NCBI GenBank assembly: GCA_020631215.1
Contig: JAHDHS010000007.1
Coordinates: 30,895 to 94,894, forward strand
Direction: 5' to 3'
Length of the DNA: 64,000 nt
Origin: Hellea sp.
GTDB lineage: Bacteria; Pseudomonadota; Alphaproteobacteria; Caulobacterales; Maricaulaceae
Part shown: piece after piece, positions 18,190 through 28,235 of the stretch
Layout: each line of letters starts with the position of its first letter
Position numbering within the stretch: the stretch's first letter is position 1
Notes under the pieces: generated by a model
What the model saw: the letters and a program-made list of their open reading frames with translations, nothing else
Told to the model about the DNA's origin: nothing
The model's database searches: none
Translations under genes and position numbers: made by a program

Positions 18190-19427
18190 GACCGATAATC
18201 CGCATTGATGTCGATATAACCATGGGTCAGATCGCAGCTGTAAATCGTGGCTTTGCCGTCGCCGAGGCCGAGATCGACCTTAATGGTAATTTCGGGGCTT
18301 TTCATATAGGCCGCCCCTTCCGCGTCTTGATAGCCCGCGGCGGGCAGCCCGCTTTGAGCCAGAAGATGCGGGCCCATGGAGATGGAAAGCTTATCGCGAT
18401 CCGCCGGCTCCCCCGCCTTGCCAACGGCCATGACGATGCGGCCCCAATTGGCATCTTCCCCCGCAATAGCGGTTTTGACCAGCGGGGAATTGGCGATGGA
18501 TTGTCCGATGCGTTTGGCGCTCATGTCATTGACCGCGCCGGAGACATGAACCGTGATGAACTTGCTAATGCCCTCCCCGTCTTTGACGATTTGCAGGGCC
18601 AAGTCTTTCATAAGTGCATGCAAAGCCGTCTTAAAGAGCATCAGCCGCGGATCGTTGACCTCTGTCACGGGCGCATGATCCGCCGAGCCGCTGGCGGCCA
18701 GAAGGACAGTGTCAGAGGTCGAGGTGTCGCTGTCCACTGTCACGGCATTGAAGCTGTCATCGACATAGTCGGACAGCAGGGCCTGCAACACCGATTGGGA
18801 CAGCTTTGCGTCCGTCGCGATAAAGGCGAGCATAGTCGCCATATCCGGCGCGATCATGCCACTGCCCTTGGCGATGCCATTGATCGTGACGGGGGTCTCG
18901 TCGATCATGGCGGTGATGGTGAAGCCTTTGGGGTAGGTGTCCGTCGTCATGATCGCTTTGGCGGCCTGCCCCCAGCCACCCGGGGTCATGCGGGCGGCCA
19001 TATCCGGAAATTGCGCGGTGATTTTAGAGGCGTCCATGGCCTCACCAATGACGCCGGTCGAGCAGAGGAAGACGGCTTCGGGTGGACCGCCGAAAATATC
19101 ACTAGCGCCCAAGGCGGTTTCCATGACGGCATTGCGGCCCGCCTGCCCGGTAAAGACATTGGCATTGCCGGAATTGACGACGATCAACCGGGCCGCATCG
19201 CTGGATCTGGCCAACGCCTCCCGCGACCAATCCACCGGCGCGCCGGGACATTTATTGCGCGTAAAAACCCCTGCGATTTCCGTGCCGGGCTGACCGCGCA
19301 GAACGCAGAGGTCCGTGCGGCCCTGATATCGAACGCCCGCCTCTGCCGTGGCCATGTCAAATCCGGGCACAGGCGGCATGTCGGGAAAGGACTCCGGCGC
19401 GAAAGGCGAAACGGGGTATTTACTCAT
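18186..19427 (-). CDS. argJ: Glutamate N-acetyltransferase / amino-acid acetyltransferase (bifunctional)
   Basis: A 413-residue protein of normal ArgJ size. It transfers the acetyl group from N-acetylornithine to glutamate in the cyclic arginine pathway. It is made as a proenzyme that cleaves itself before a Thr: the site is in KGSGMIAPDMATMLAFIATD, at Ala-Thr. Further signatures are VNSGNANVFTGQAG near the N-terminus, DSDTSTSDTVL, and ANWGRIVMAVGKAGEP. The start overlaps the parvulin gene's stop by 8 bases, and the stop overlaps mutT by 4. Confidence 0.96.
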   Translation of the reverse strand: MSKYPVSPFAPESFPDMPPVPGFDMATAEAGVRYQGRTDLCVLRGQPGTEIAGVFTRNKCPGAPVDWSREALARSSDAARLIVVNSGNANVFTGQAGRNAVMETALGASDIFGGPPEAVFLCSTGVIGEAMDASKITAQFPDMAARMTPGGWGQAAKAIMTTDTYPKGFTITAMIDETPVTINGIAKGSGMIAPDMATMLAFIATDAKLSQSVLQALLSDYVDDSFNAVTVDSDTSTSDTVLLAASGSADHAPVTEVNDPRLMLFKTALHALMKDLALQIVKDGEGISKFITVHVSGAVNDMSAKRIGQSIANSPLVKTAIAGEDANWGRIVMAVGKAGEPADRDKLSISMGPHLLAQSGLPAAGYQDAEGAAYMKSPEITIKVDLGLGDGKATIYSCDLTHGYIDINADYRS

Positions 19428-20367
19428 CTGATGTGTCCTGTTCTGAAGTGTCTTGCTCAGATGTATCCTGCTGAGATGTCTCCTGCTCTGTCGCGGCCGG
19501 ATTTGGCGGGGATGGCTCCAAGAGCGTCACCTCGCCGGATTCGCGAAGGTCTTTAAGAAGGCTCTGAATGGCATCAAAGGTCATGAAATTAACGATCTGC
19601 GGCCGCATCTCTTCAAAGCTGGCTTTGGGCGGTGTGCGAGCATCCATCACTTCGGTAACATGCCAGCCATATTCTGTCTTGAACGGCGCAATCCGGTCTC
19701 CGATATCGGCCTTGAACACGGCAGAGGTGAAAGCGGTGTCCAGCATGTCGCGGGAAAAATACCCCAAATCACCGGCCTTATTGGCCGTGCCGCTATCGAT
19801 GGATTTCTCGCGGGCCAATTCCGTAAAATTTGCGCCGCCCTGGAGCGCCTCAAATACGTCCAGCGCGGCGTTTTTATCCCGCAAAAGGATATGCCGGGCC
19901 CGCCTTTCCTGGCCTCGTTCAGCAAGTTTGACCTGTGCCTCATACATCTTTCGGATGGTCGTCTCATTGACTTGCGTTTTCAAATGATCTTCGATTCTGA
20001 TATTGCCCAGCAGTCTTTCGCGGGCCGCCTGCAAACGGCGCTTTGTCTCCGGGGTTTGATCCAGTGATTGCGACATCGCATCCAGCGCCAATAGTCTTTG
20101 GTCGATCAACTCTTCCAGCACGGTCTTGTATGCTGCGTCCGTCGAAAGCAGCGGGACACCTTCAGCGATTAGGCCTTGCGCAGCGGCGGCGCGTTCCAAA
20201 TCGGATTGATAAATGCTTGTGCCATTTACCTGCGCCACGGCTTTATCGCCGGCACGTTTGGTTTTTGTGTCGATCATGGGGTCTGTTTGTGGGTCTGCCC
20301 CTGTATCACAAGCCGCCAAGCCCAAAATGGCGGTGAGAAGTATGATTTTACTGGATATACGAGCCAT
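19420..20367 (-). CDS. Parvulin-type peptidyl-prolyl isomerase, lipoprotein
   Basis: A 315-residue periplasmic foldase of the PpiC/SurA/PrsA group. The ATG at 20367 is preferred to one 14 codons upstream because it directly gives a lipoprotein signal (MARISSKIILLTAILGLAAC, cleavage before Cys). A SurA-like N-terminal segment starts at VAQVNGTSIYQSDLER. The parvulin domain runs from about RRARHILLRDK to FKTEYGWHVTEVMD. The C-terminal tail is a low-complexity run of TSEQD-like repeats. It leads the parvulin-argJ-mutT operon and lies divergent from secA, so it may help fold exported proteins. Confidence 0.9.
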   Translation of the reverse strand: MARISSKIILLTAILGLAACDTGADPQTDPMIDTKTKRAGDKAVAQVNGTSIYQSDLERAAAAQGLIAEGVPLLSTDAAYKTVLEELIDQRLLALDAMSQSLDQTPETKRRLQAARERLLGNIRIEDHLKTQVNETTIRKMYEAQVKLAERGQERRARHILLRDKNAALDVFEALQGGANFTELAREKSIDSGTANKAGDLGYFSRDMLDTAFTSAVFKADIGDRIAPFKTEYGWHVTEVMDARTPPKASFEEMRPQIVNFMTFDAIQSLLKDLRESGEVTLLEPSPPNPAATEQETSQQDTSEQDTSEQDTSDE

Positions 20368-20489
20368 AATTTTACCGTCTTGTAAGGCAGGAATTCCCAG
20401 CCCGTTCATTGACTTAGAGCATCACCATCCCTAAGTCACCACAAACGTCCCGGGCAATCACGTAAGTCCCCTAAAATTCAGGAGTCCCC

Positions 20490-23174
20490 ATGTTAGGGAT
20501 TGCGAAGAAAATCTTCGGTACAGAAAATGACCGCAAGCTGAAAAAGCTGCGCCCGCTGGTTGAGAAAATCAATGGGATGGAACCCGACTTTGAAAAGCTC
20601 ACTGATGACGCGCTGCGTCTGAAAACGGATGAATATAAAAAGCGACATCAAGACGGTGAGAGCCTAGATGATTTGCTGCCAGAGGCGTTCGCGACCGTGC
20701 GCGAAGCCGCCAAACGCACATTGGGTCAGCGCCATTATGACGTTCAGCTGATTGGCGGGATCACCCTGCACCGGGGCGAAATCGCCGAAATGCGCACCGG
20801 TGAAGGTAAAACGCTCGTGTCTACTCTGGCGGCCTATTTGAACGCATTATCCGGACGCGGCGTTCACATTGTTACGGTGAATGATTATCTCGCGCGGCGC
20901 GATGCCGAATGGATGGGGCAAATTTACAGTTTCCTGGGCATGAGCGTTGGCTGTATCAATGATCACCAACCCTATGGCGGTGGCCGGCAAGCCGCCTACA
21001 GAGCCGACATTACCTATGGCACGAATAATGAGTTTGGCTTTGATTATCTGCGCGATAATATGAAATATTCCGTCGAAGAAATGGATCAGCGCGGCCATGT
21101 TTACGCAATTATTGACGAGATTGACTCCATTCTGATCGACGAAGCCCGCACGCCGCTGGTGATTTCCGGCCCGACCGATGACAAATCAGAGCTATATCGC
21201 ACGATTGATGCCTTTATCCCATCCATCAAGGAAGATGGATATGATTTGGACGAGAAAGCCCGCACGGCGACATTTAACGAAGACGGCAATGAACAGATCG
21301 AGCAAATTCTGCGCGAGAAGGATTTGTTGCAAGGCGAGAGCCTTTATGACGTTGAAAATGTCACGATCGTGCATCACATCAATCAGGCCCTTAAAGCCCA
21401 TAAGCTTTATGTGCGTGACAAAGACTATATCGTCAAAAATGACGAGGTGGTTTTGATTGATGAATTTACAGGCCGCATGATGGATGGCCGCCGCCTGTCC
21501 GAAGGTTTGCATCAAGCCATCGAGGCCAAGGAAGGCGTCGATATCAAGCCGGAAAACCAAACACTCGCCTCTGTGACGCTGCAAAATTATTTCCGGCTTT
21601 ATGAAAAATTATCCGGGATGACAGGGACGGCCGAGACGGAAGCCTCTGAGTTCAGCGAAACCTATGACCTTGATGTTCTCATCATTCCGACCAACCGCCC
21701 GATCCAGCGAATTGATGAAGAAGATGCCATTTACCGGACGGAACGTGAGAAATTCGGCGCGATTGTCGACGAAATTCAGACCTGTCAGGTGAAAGGTCAG
21801 CCTATGTTGGTGGGCACAGTATCTATTGAGAAATCTGAGAGCCTGTCTGACTTCCTAAAAGAGCGCGGCATTGAACACCGGGTTTTGAACGCCCGATATC
21901 ACGAAGAAGAAGCTTCTATCGTAGCGCAAGCCGGCGTGCCCGGCGCCGTCACCATCGCGACCAATATGGCGGGCCGAGGCACGGACATCCAGCTTGGGGG
22001 CAATCTGGAAATGCGTCTGGAGCAGGAATTGCGCGAGGGTATGACCGGCCGCGAAAAAGAAAAGCGCACGGAGGAGATTAAAGCCGAAATCGCCGAACTT
22101 AAAGACAAAGCCCTCGCGGCAGGCGGTCTTTACGTCTTGGGCACTGAGCGCCATGAATCCCGCCGGATTGACAATCAGCTACGGGGCCGGACCGGCCGTC
22201 AGGGTGATCCGGGCCGGTCTAAATTCTACCTATCCACCGAAGATGATTTGATGCGCATATTTGGCGGCGACCGCCTGAAAAATATGATGGGCAAAATGGG
22301 CTGGGAAGAGGGCGAAGAGCTGACGAACAGATTTATGTCCAAAGCGGTTGAGCGGGCGCAGGTCCGCGTCGAAACCCGCAATTTCGACATCCGTAAAAAT
22401 CTTCTGAAATATGATGATGTTATGAATGATCAGCGTAAGGCCATCTTCGAACAGCGCATGGAATTTATGACCGATGAGGATGTATCCGATGTGGTCGAGG
22501 ATTTCCGCCATCAACTTTGCGAGGATTTGATCGAAGAATATATTCCGCGCAAGGCCTATGCCGAGCAGTGGAAAGTCGATGAATTAACCGAGGCGGCTAA
22601 AGACAGTCTTTTGATGGAACTGCCCTTCAAACAATGGGCCGCCGAAGAAGGCATCGCTGATGAAGAAATGCTGACACGGATGAAGGCCGCCACTGATCAG
22701 GCCTTCACGCAACTCTCTGAAGGGATTGAAAATCAGGAAATTCAGCGCGTTGAAAAACAGGTTCTCTTGCAAGTCATTGATAAAAACTGGCGTGAGCATC
22801 TTCAGCAGCTGGACGCCTTAAAATCCGTTATCGGGATGCGGGCTTATGGACAGCGCGATCCGCTCAATGAATATAAATCCGAGGCCTTTACGCTATTTGA
22901 TAAATTATTGACCTCATTGCGTGAGGATGTGACCAAAGCCATGATGCGGCTGTTGCTTAATGCGCAGATGCAGCGTCAGGAACAGCAAATGGCCCAGCAA
23001 CAAGCCGCAGCCAGTTCTGCCCGCTCTCCCATGGAAATGATGAGCGGCGGATCAGCCGCGCCTCAAGGCAATCCGGTCGATGTCGAATTTGACCTAGACG
23101 GTATCCCGCGTAATTCTCCTTGCCCCTGCGGCTCCGGTAAGAAAGTGAAGCATTGCCACGGCAAAGCGGCCTAA
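20490..23174 (+). CDS. secA: Preprotein translocase ATPase SecA
   Basis: An 894-residue motor that pushes unfolded proteins through SecYEG. Walker A is in [13 protein letters not shown], the DEAD-type Walker B in [14 protein letters not shown], and [14 protein letters not shown] and [10 protein letters not shown] belong to the second nucleotide-binding domain. The C-terminus ends in the zinc and SecB/phospholipid-binding motif [14 protein letters not shown]. The length and domain order are those of alphaproteobacterial SecA. It is a single gene divergent from the parvulin operon. Confidence 0.98.
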   Translation: MLGIAKKIFGTENDRKLKKLRPLVEKINGMEPDFEKLTDDALRLKTDEYKKRHQDGESLDDLLPEAFATVREAAKRTLGQRHYDVQLIGGITLHRGEIAEMRTGEGKTLVSTLAAYLNALSGRGVHIVTVNDYLARRDAEWMGQIYSFLGMSVGCINDHQPYGGGRQAAYRADITYGTNNEFGFDYLRDNMKYSVEEMDQRGHVYAIIDEIDSILIDEARTPLVISGPTDDKSELYRTIDAFIPSIKEDGYDLDEKARTATFNEDGNEQIEQILREKDLLQGESLYDVENVTIVHHINQALKAHKLYVRDKDYIVKNDEVVLIDEFTGRMMDGRRLSEGLHQAIEAKEGVDIKPENQTLASVTLQNYFRLYEKLSGMTGTAETEASEFSETYDLDVLIIPTNRPIQRIDEEDAIYRTEREKFGAIVDEIQTCQVKGQPMLVGTVSIEKSESLSDFLKERGIEHRVLNARYHEEEASIVAQAGVPGAVTIATNMAGRGTDIQLGGNLEMRLEQELREGMTGREKEKRTEEIKAEIAELKDKALAAGGLYVLGTERHESRRIDNQLRGRTGRQGDPGRSKFYLSTEDDLMRIFGGDRLKNMMGKMGWEEGEELTNRFMSKAVERAQVRVETRNFDIRKNLLKYDDVMNDQRKAIFEQRMEFMTDEDVSDVVEDFRHQLCEDLIEEYIPRKAYAEQWKVDELTEAAKDSLLMELPFKQWAAEEGIADEEMLTRMKAATDQAFTQLSEGIENQEIQRVEKQVLLQVIDKNWREHLQQLDALKSVIGMRAYGQRDPLNEYKSEAFTLFDKLLTSLREDVTKAMMRLLLNAQMQRQEQQMAQQQAAASSARSPMEMMSGGSAAPQGNPVDVEFDLDGIPRNSPCPCGSGKKVKHCHGKAA

Positions 23175-23273
23175 TAATCTCTGAGTAGCTTTATATTTGT
23201 GCAAATGCGCACAATGACGTGGCATGGGTCTGACATATGCCATGACAGCTCTGAATCCTGTCGCTCTGACAGC

Positions 23274-23289
23274 TATCGCAAGATAGCGG
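23274..23289 (+). other. 5' leader hairpin before the TorF-like gene
   Basis: GCTATC-GCAA-GATAGC is a perfect 6-bp stem closed by a GNRA tetraloop. It ends 15 bases before the AAGGAG ribosome site of the gene at 23316, in a leader of about 140 bases. It could tune translation or mRNA stability. Nothing further supports a riboswitch. Confidence 0.35.
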
Positions 23290-23315
23290 AGATGACGAGA
23301 TTTAAGGAGCTAAAC

Positions 23316-24050
23316 ATGAAAAAATATCTCTATGTCGTTTCCGCCGCTGTCTTGGCAGGAACCCTTCCCTCAACTGCATTTGCCGGGGACGATGTCAGTG
23401 TCTCAGTCTCCGTGGATTATGTTACAGACTATGTCTTTCGCGGCGTCAGTCTTGCCGATACGGCCATTCAGCCCGGAGTCGAAGTCAGTAAAGGCGACTT
23501 CACAGTCGGAGGATGGTTCTCGACGGGCATCGGCGACACATCCGTTTTCGCCGGGGATGAGTTTGATCTCTATGCTGATTATGGTTTCGCCTTATCGGAC
23601 ACAGTCGGCCTGAATGTCGGCGCCACATATTATCACTACCCGCAAGGCGGTAGTTTTTTAGAAACCAAAGACGGTCTGGCTGGTACATATGAGGTCTATG
23701 GATCCTTGGGCTTTGATACGGCGCTGTCTCCTTCTGTAACCGCCTATTATGACCTCACTCTAGAGGCCCTAACCCTGGAAGGGAGCGTGGGGCATTCCGT
23801 GCCTGTCGGGGAAAAAACAAGCTTGGATTTGGGCGGCACGGCTGGCTATGTCGATGGTGACGGCTTTTCCTATGAATATGGTTTGGTCTCTGCGGCGCTG
23901 AGCGCCGCACTAACAGACGATGTAGGTGTTTATGTCGGCGCGAACCTGTCTTTAAGCTCTGAAGACTCGCTCAATTACAAAAAATTGCTGACCGATGAAG
24001 GAAAAGACAGCCTGTTGTGGGTCGGGACAGGTATTTCTGCCGGGTTTTAG
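23316..24050 (+). CDS. TorF-family putative outer-membrane porin
   Basis: A 244-residue protein. The ATG at 23316 is chosen for its AAGGAG site and because it starts a clear Sec signal peptide (KKYLYVVSAAVLAGTLPSTAFA). The mature part begins with VSVDYVTDYVFRGVSL, the hallmark of the Gcw_chp/TorF family (TIGR02001), and continues as alternating beta strands ending in an aromatic-containing C-terminus (GISAGF), as in small outer-membrane barrels. Function within the family is poorly known. It is monocistronic and followed by a strong terminator. Confidence 0.85.
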   Translation: MKKYLYVVSAAVLAGTLPSTAFAGDDVSVSVSVDYVTDYVFRGVSLADTAIQPGVEVSKGDFTVGGWFSTGIGDTSVFAGDEFDLYADYGFALSDTVGLNVGATYYHYPQGGSFLETKDGLAGTYEVYGSLGFDTALSPSVTAYYDLTLEALTLEGSVGHSVPVGEKTSLDLGGTAGYVDGDGFSYEYGLVSAALSAALTDDVGVYVGANLSLSSEDSLNYKKLLTDEGKDSLLWVGTGISAGF

Positions 24051-24073
24051 AAACGAAAGATATGCCGCCTATC

Positions 24074-24097
24074 AGCCCTGCCTTTGGCAGGGCTTTT
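24074..24097 (+). terminator. Rho-independent terminator
   Basis: AGCCCTGCC (74-82) and GGCAGGGCT (86-94) form a perfect 9-bp stem with a 3-base loop, followed by TTTT. It lies between the convergent TorF-like gene and accA and can serve the plus strand. The minus-strand side lacks a long T-run. Confidence 0.85.
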
Positions 24098-25043
24098 ACG
24101 TTTTCAGGCTTCTGCCGATACTTAGAAATTTATCACGGCGTCTGCGTACCAAAGCATCTGCGCCGATACTTGCCAGCTCTTCAAGTGCCGTCATGATAGA
24201 GGCCCCGACAGTTTTAATCGCGACATCAGGCTCCCGATGCGCGCCGCCAACGGGCTCTTTAATAATCTGATCAATTATGCTCAGTTTTTCCAGATCCTGA
24301 GCCGTGATTTTCATAGCCTTGGCCGCATCTTTCGCCCGGGCTCCGTCACGCCAAAGAATGGACGCACAGCCTTCAGGTGAAATGACGCTGTAAATTGAAT
24401 GCTCCAACATCATGACCTTATCCGCTGTGGCAATCGCCACGGCGCCGCCGGAGCCGCCCTCACCGGTAATGACAGAGATATAAGGCACGCGCAGCGACAA
24501 GCCTCGATCTATAGAGCGCGCAATCGCCTCAGCTTGCCCGCGCTCTTCCGCGCCCCGGCCGGGAAAGGCACCCGCCGTATCAACAAAACTGATGACCGGA
24601 ATGTCAAAGCGCTCGGCCAAATCCATCAGGCGCACAGCTTTGCGGTAGCCTTCTGGATTCGCCATGCCGAAATTATGTTTCAGGCGTGTGTCCGTATCCT
24701 TGCCCTTCTCATGCCCCATGACCACAACACTCTGCCCGCGGATTTTTCCCAGCCCGCCCAGCAAAGCATGATCATCTCCGAATTTTCTGTCTCCTGACAG
24801 CGGCGTATAATCCGAGACAAGCGCGTCAACATATTCCGAGTAATGCGGACGACCGGGATGGCGCGCGACTTGCGTTTTCTCCCATGGGCCTATTTTAGCA
24901 TAGAGCGACTTTAGCTCTTCTTCTGACTTTTTTCGGATGGCGTCCAAGCCATTCGCGGCTTCACCATCCGCCGAAATAAGCTCTGCCGCCTGCTTATCGA
25001 GCTCGGCCACAGAGCGTTCAAAATCAAGATAGGTTCGAGCCAT
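24096..25043 (-). CDS. accA: Acetyl-CoA carboxylase carboxyltransferase alpha subunit
   Basis: A 315-residue subunit that, with AccD, transfers CO2 from biotin to acetyl-CoA to make malonyl-CoA for fatty acid synthesis. The core blocks are GHEKGKDTDTRLKHNFGM, PEGYRKAVRLM, ISFVDTAGAFPGRGAEERGQ, ITGEGGSGGAVAIATADKV and MLEHSIYSVISPEGCASIL. The length is normal. The start is supported by GAGGA nine bases upstream. It lies 78 bases after the RND pump gene on the same strand. Confidence 0.97.
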   Translation of the reverse strand: MARTYLDFERSVAELDKQAAELISADGEAANGLDAIRKKSEEELKSLYAKIGPWEKTQVARHPGRPHYSEYVDALVSDYTPLSGDRKFGDDHALLGGLGKIRGQSVVVMGHEKGKDTDTRLKHNFGMANPEGYRKAVRLMDLAERFDIPVISFVDTAGAFPGRGAEERGQAEAIARSIDRGLSLRVPYISVITGEGGSGGAVAIATADKVMMLEHSIYSVISPEGCASILWRDGARAKDAAKAMKITAQDLEKLSIIDQIIKEPVGGAHREPDVAIKTVGASIMTALEELASIGADALVRRRRDKFLSIGRSLKT

Positions 25044-25121
25044 AAATCGTATATCCTCAAATACAGCCCCGCACCATAGCGGGATGTATTTACAGGTAAA
25101 GAGCCTATATCCCGCAAGCGC

Positions 25122-28100
25122 CTATGCGTGAGACAGCGCAGCCGTGAATTTGGGCTGTTGCTGGCCTTTGATAAGATAGATAAAGAACCGTCTTATGTCC
25201 GCGCCGATGCCGTAAAGAGCGGGCACAAAAAAGAGAGTCACAAAGAGCGCGAAGAGTACGCCAAAGGCGAGGCTGATCCCGATGGGCACAAGCATCTGTG
25301 CCTGCAAAGACCGCTCCAGCAGCAGCGGCAATAAACCTACAAAGGTTGTCAGAGAAGTCAGCAGGATCGGACGGAAGCGGCGCGTGCCAGCCTCCACCAG
25401 GGCCTCAGCGCCGTCCATGCCTTTTTCGCGCAATCGGTGTACATAATCGATTAAAACCAGATTATCATTCACCGCCACGCCGGCCGCGGCAAATATTCCT
25501 GTCAACGAAAAGACGGACATGGCATGTCCCATAATCATATGGCCTGCGACGGCTCCAGTATAGCAAAATGGTATCGCCGCCAGCAGAATCAGGATTGGCT
25601 CGAAATAAGATTTGAACGATACGGCCACGAGGAAATAGGCCACGCCGATTGCGATCAGCAGAAACAAGGTAATTTCCTGCATCATTTGCGATTCATCTTG
25701 CGATCGTCCGACATCACCCCGGCCTACATCCGGATGACGAATATCAAAAGTTTCAAAGAAATCGGACTTCAACGCATCACGGACTTCTTGAACACGTTCA
25801 CCCGCGACTTCGGCGCTGATGACAATAGCGCGTTGACGCTCCCGCCTCAAAATGCGTGAGACGCCTTTTTCAAAACGTAAGTCAGCGACCGCTTCGAGCG
25901 GTAACTCACGGCCATCGACTGTACGGATGCGCATCGCCTTTAGGAAGTCCAGCGACTCCCGGTCCGCCCGTGGATAGCGGACATAAACACGGACATCTTC
26001 GCCGTCGCGGGGCAAGCGCTGCACCTCATCGCCAAAGAAACCTTGACGGATTTGACGGGCTATATCCGTTGTCGTCACGCCCAAAGCCTCTGCGCCGGGT
26101 TTCAGGTCAAATTGCACTTCTTCGGCGGCGCTTTGGCTGTCATTGACGACATTGAAAACACCTTCATAGCTGCGCAATTTAGCCATGAGATCATCGGCGG
26201 CCGCCTGTAATTTTTCCGGCTCTTTAGAGTTCAGAACATATTGAATCGCCGGGCCGCCATTCTGGTTGCGATATTCGACTGACACGGTTTCGGCATCGGG
26301 AATTTCGCCGATTAATTCACGCAGACGCTCCGCCGTTTCTTTGGCCGTCAATGTACGGGTTTCAGGCGGGACGAGCTTAACGAGGGCCAGAACCTGATTG
26401 TCGCGGGAGCGCGTGTACCAGTTTTCAATAAGCGCGCCGTCACGTTCACGAATCTCTTCTTCCAATTCTTTTTCTGCGATCTGAATCTGTTTGAGGACAT
26501 CCAGCGTTCGCGTATAGGGCGTCCCTTCGGGTAGATCGACCGTGATGGCAATTTGGTCTGTCTCGCCCGATGGAAAGAACTCTGATTTCACGAGACCATT
26601 GGACATAACACCTATGGTCAAAATCATAAGGCCGATAAAGACAGAGGCCGTTAGATAACGGCGGCGAAGGGCCGCTTTCATTAAGGGGCGATAGGCACGT
26701 TCGGCCAGCCAAACAACGCTATTGGAGATTTTAGCCTGAAACCGCGTGAAACGGTTTTTCGGATTCACGGGCTCCAAATGCGCCAAATGGGCCGGAAGAA
26801 TAAGCAGCGATTCCACCAGCGAAAAGACAAGCGCTAAAATGACCACCAGCGAAATTGACCGCGTAAATTCGCTTGTCCCGCCAGAGAGAAACATCCAAGG
26901 CGCAAAGAAGATCATCGTAGTGAAAACTGCAAAGATAACCGGTTTTATGACCATGGACGTCCCGCTGACAGCGGCGTCCAGCCCCGTCTTACCTTCTTCA
27001 GTTTTGTGGTGGATGGCTTCGCCCACAATGATGGCATCATCAACAATCACGCCGATCACCAGCAAAAAGGCGAAAGTCGAAATCATGTTAAAAGAGACGC
27101 CAAATTGGGGCATCAGCGCCAAGCCGCCCGCAAAAGCCGTTGCAATCCCGACGGATACCCAGAAGGCGATTTTGGGCCGCAGGAACAGCCAAAGCATCAG
27201 AAACACCAAAACAAGACCCGCAATGAAATTGTTCAGGATGGAGTCAATCCGCCCTTCATAATCGTCATTATTATTGTTCCAAACCGTCATAGAGATACCG
27301 GCGGGGACATCAGCTTCGGCTTTCTCCAGATAGGCCAGAACGTCTTCGGACATGCTGACAATATCCATTTTCGGGCCGCTCATAATCTGCACAAGGATGG
27401 TGCGCTGCCCATTGACTGTTGCAAGCAGATTGACTTGTTCAAATCCGTCAACCACAGCTGCAACATCTTTGACGCGGATAACCGCGCCGCCTGCCTCTTG
27501 CCGAACGATGATATTTTCAAACTCTGCCTGACTGTCGGCTTGGTTGCGGGTGCGTAGCTGCATATTGCCGACATCCGTGCGAACCTGCCCCGAAGAGCTG
27601 TTGATGGATGAGGCCCGGACTGCTGCGGCGACATCGCCCAAAGTCAGCCCATATTGGCGCAAAGCGGATTCAGAAACTTCGATAGACACTTCTTCACCCC
27701 GAACGCCAAACAGATCGACAGCGGGCACGCTGGAGAGCAATGCCAGATCACGGCGGGTTTTTTCGGCAAATCGTTTCAGCTCGCGCTCGGACACGGTTTC
27801 ATCGCCCGAGACCGCCACGCGGATGACCTCATTGCGGTTTCGGAAAAGATTGATTTGTGGGCGCTCAACCGCGGCAGGAAATGTATTGATAGCATCGACT
27901 TGTCTCTTGATGTCCTGAAGAAAATTGGCCTCTTCCAGATCACTCTCGCCCTGCACCGTTACCGAGCCGCCGCCCTCTCCGGCAAAGGCCCACATACGGT
28001 TGACGCCTTGAACCTCGGACAAAGCCTCTTCGAGCCTGACGACAATCTGTTCTTCAACATCTTGAGGGGAGGCGCCCGGCCAAGCGACAAAAACATTCGC

Positions 28101-28235
28101 GCCTGGAAACTCCACATAAGGATCCATTTCCCGCTCTATGGTGAGGAAGCTCACCACACCGCCAATAAACAGCGCAATCATGAGCAAATTTGCTGCAACG
28201 GGATTTTTGGCCCACCATCTGACGATAGAGCTCAT
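25122..28235 (-). CDS. RND efflux transporter, inner-membrane pump (HAE1-like)
   Basis: A 1,037-residue member of the AcrB/MexF superfamily that exports hydrophobic compounds using the proton gradient. It has an N-terminal TM (PVAANLLMIALFIGGVVSFL), two large periplasmic loops and 12 TM segments in all. The TM4 motif VIGVIVDDAIIVGEAI contains the essential Asp pair, and the C-terminal half has the matching GIFAAAGVAVNDNLVLIDYV. The divergence from classical AcrB suggests a separate subfamily typical of marine proteobacteria. It overlaps the adaptor gene by 4 bases. No TolC gene is nearby. Confidence 0.93.
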   Translation of the reverse strand: MSSIVRWWAKNPVAANLLMIALFIGGVVSFLTIEREMDPYVEFPGANVFVAWPGASPQDVEEQIVVRLEEALSEVQGVNRMWAFAGEGGGSVTVQGESDLEEANFLQDIKRQVDAINTFPAAVERPQINLFRNRNEVIRVAVSGDETVSERELKRFAEKTRRDLALLSSVPAVDLFGVRGEEVSIEVSESALRQYGLTLGDVAAAVRASSINSSSGQVRTDVGNMQLRTRNQADSQAEFENIIVRQEAGGAVIRVKDVAAVVDGFEQVNLLATVNGQRTILVQIMSGPKMDIVSMSEDVLAYLEKAEADVPAGISMTVWNNNNDDYEGRIDSILNNFIAGLVLVFLMLWLFLRPKIAFWVSVGIATAFAGGLALMPQFGVSFNMISTFAFLLVIGVIVDDAIIVGEAIHHKTEEGKTGLDAAVSGTSMVIKPVIFAVFTTMIFFAPWMFLSGGTSEFTRSISLVVILALVFSLVESLLILPAHLAHLEPVNPKNRFTRFQAKISNSVVWLAERAYRPLMKAALRRRYLTASVFIGLMILTIGVMSNGLVKSEFFPSGETDQIAITVDLPEGTPYTRTLDVLKQIQIAEKELEEEIRERDGALIENWYTRSRDNQVLALVKLVPPETRTLTAKETAERLRELIGEIPDAETVSVEYRNQNGGPAIQYVLNSKEPEKLQAAADDLMAKLRSYEGVFNVVNDSQSAAEEVQFDLKPGAEALGVTTTDIARQIRQGFFGDEVQRLPRDGEDVRVYVRYPRADRESLDFLKAMRIRTVDGRELPLEAVADLRFEKGVSRILRRERQRAIVISAEVAGERVQEVRDALKSDFFETFDIRHPDVGRGDVGRSQDESQMMQEITLFLLIAIGVAYFLVAVSFKSYFEPILILLAAIPFCYTGAVAGHMIMGHAMSVFSLTGIFAAAGVAVNDNLVLIDYVHRLREKGMDGAEALVEAGTRRFRPILLTSLTTFVGLLPLLLERSLQAQMLVPIGISLAFGVLFALFVTLFFVPALYGIGADIRRFFIYLIKGQQQPKFTAALSHA

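Noticed and set aside
17973..19556. 527-codon plus-strand open frame opposite argJ
   Set aside because: It is antisense to argJ and mutT, which have strong family motifs; its composition (Arg/Gly/His-rich) is that of a shadow frame.
25079..25116. GCGGGAT/ATCCCGC stem between the RND pump gene and accA
   Set aside because: The loop is over 20 bases and no T-tract follows, so it is not a convincing terminator.
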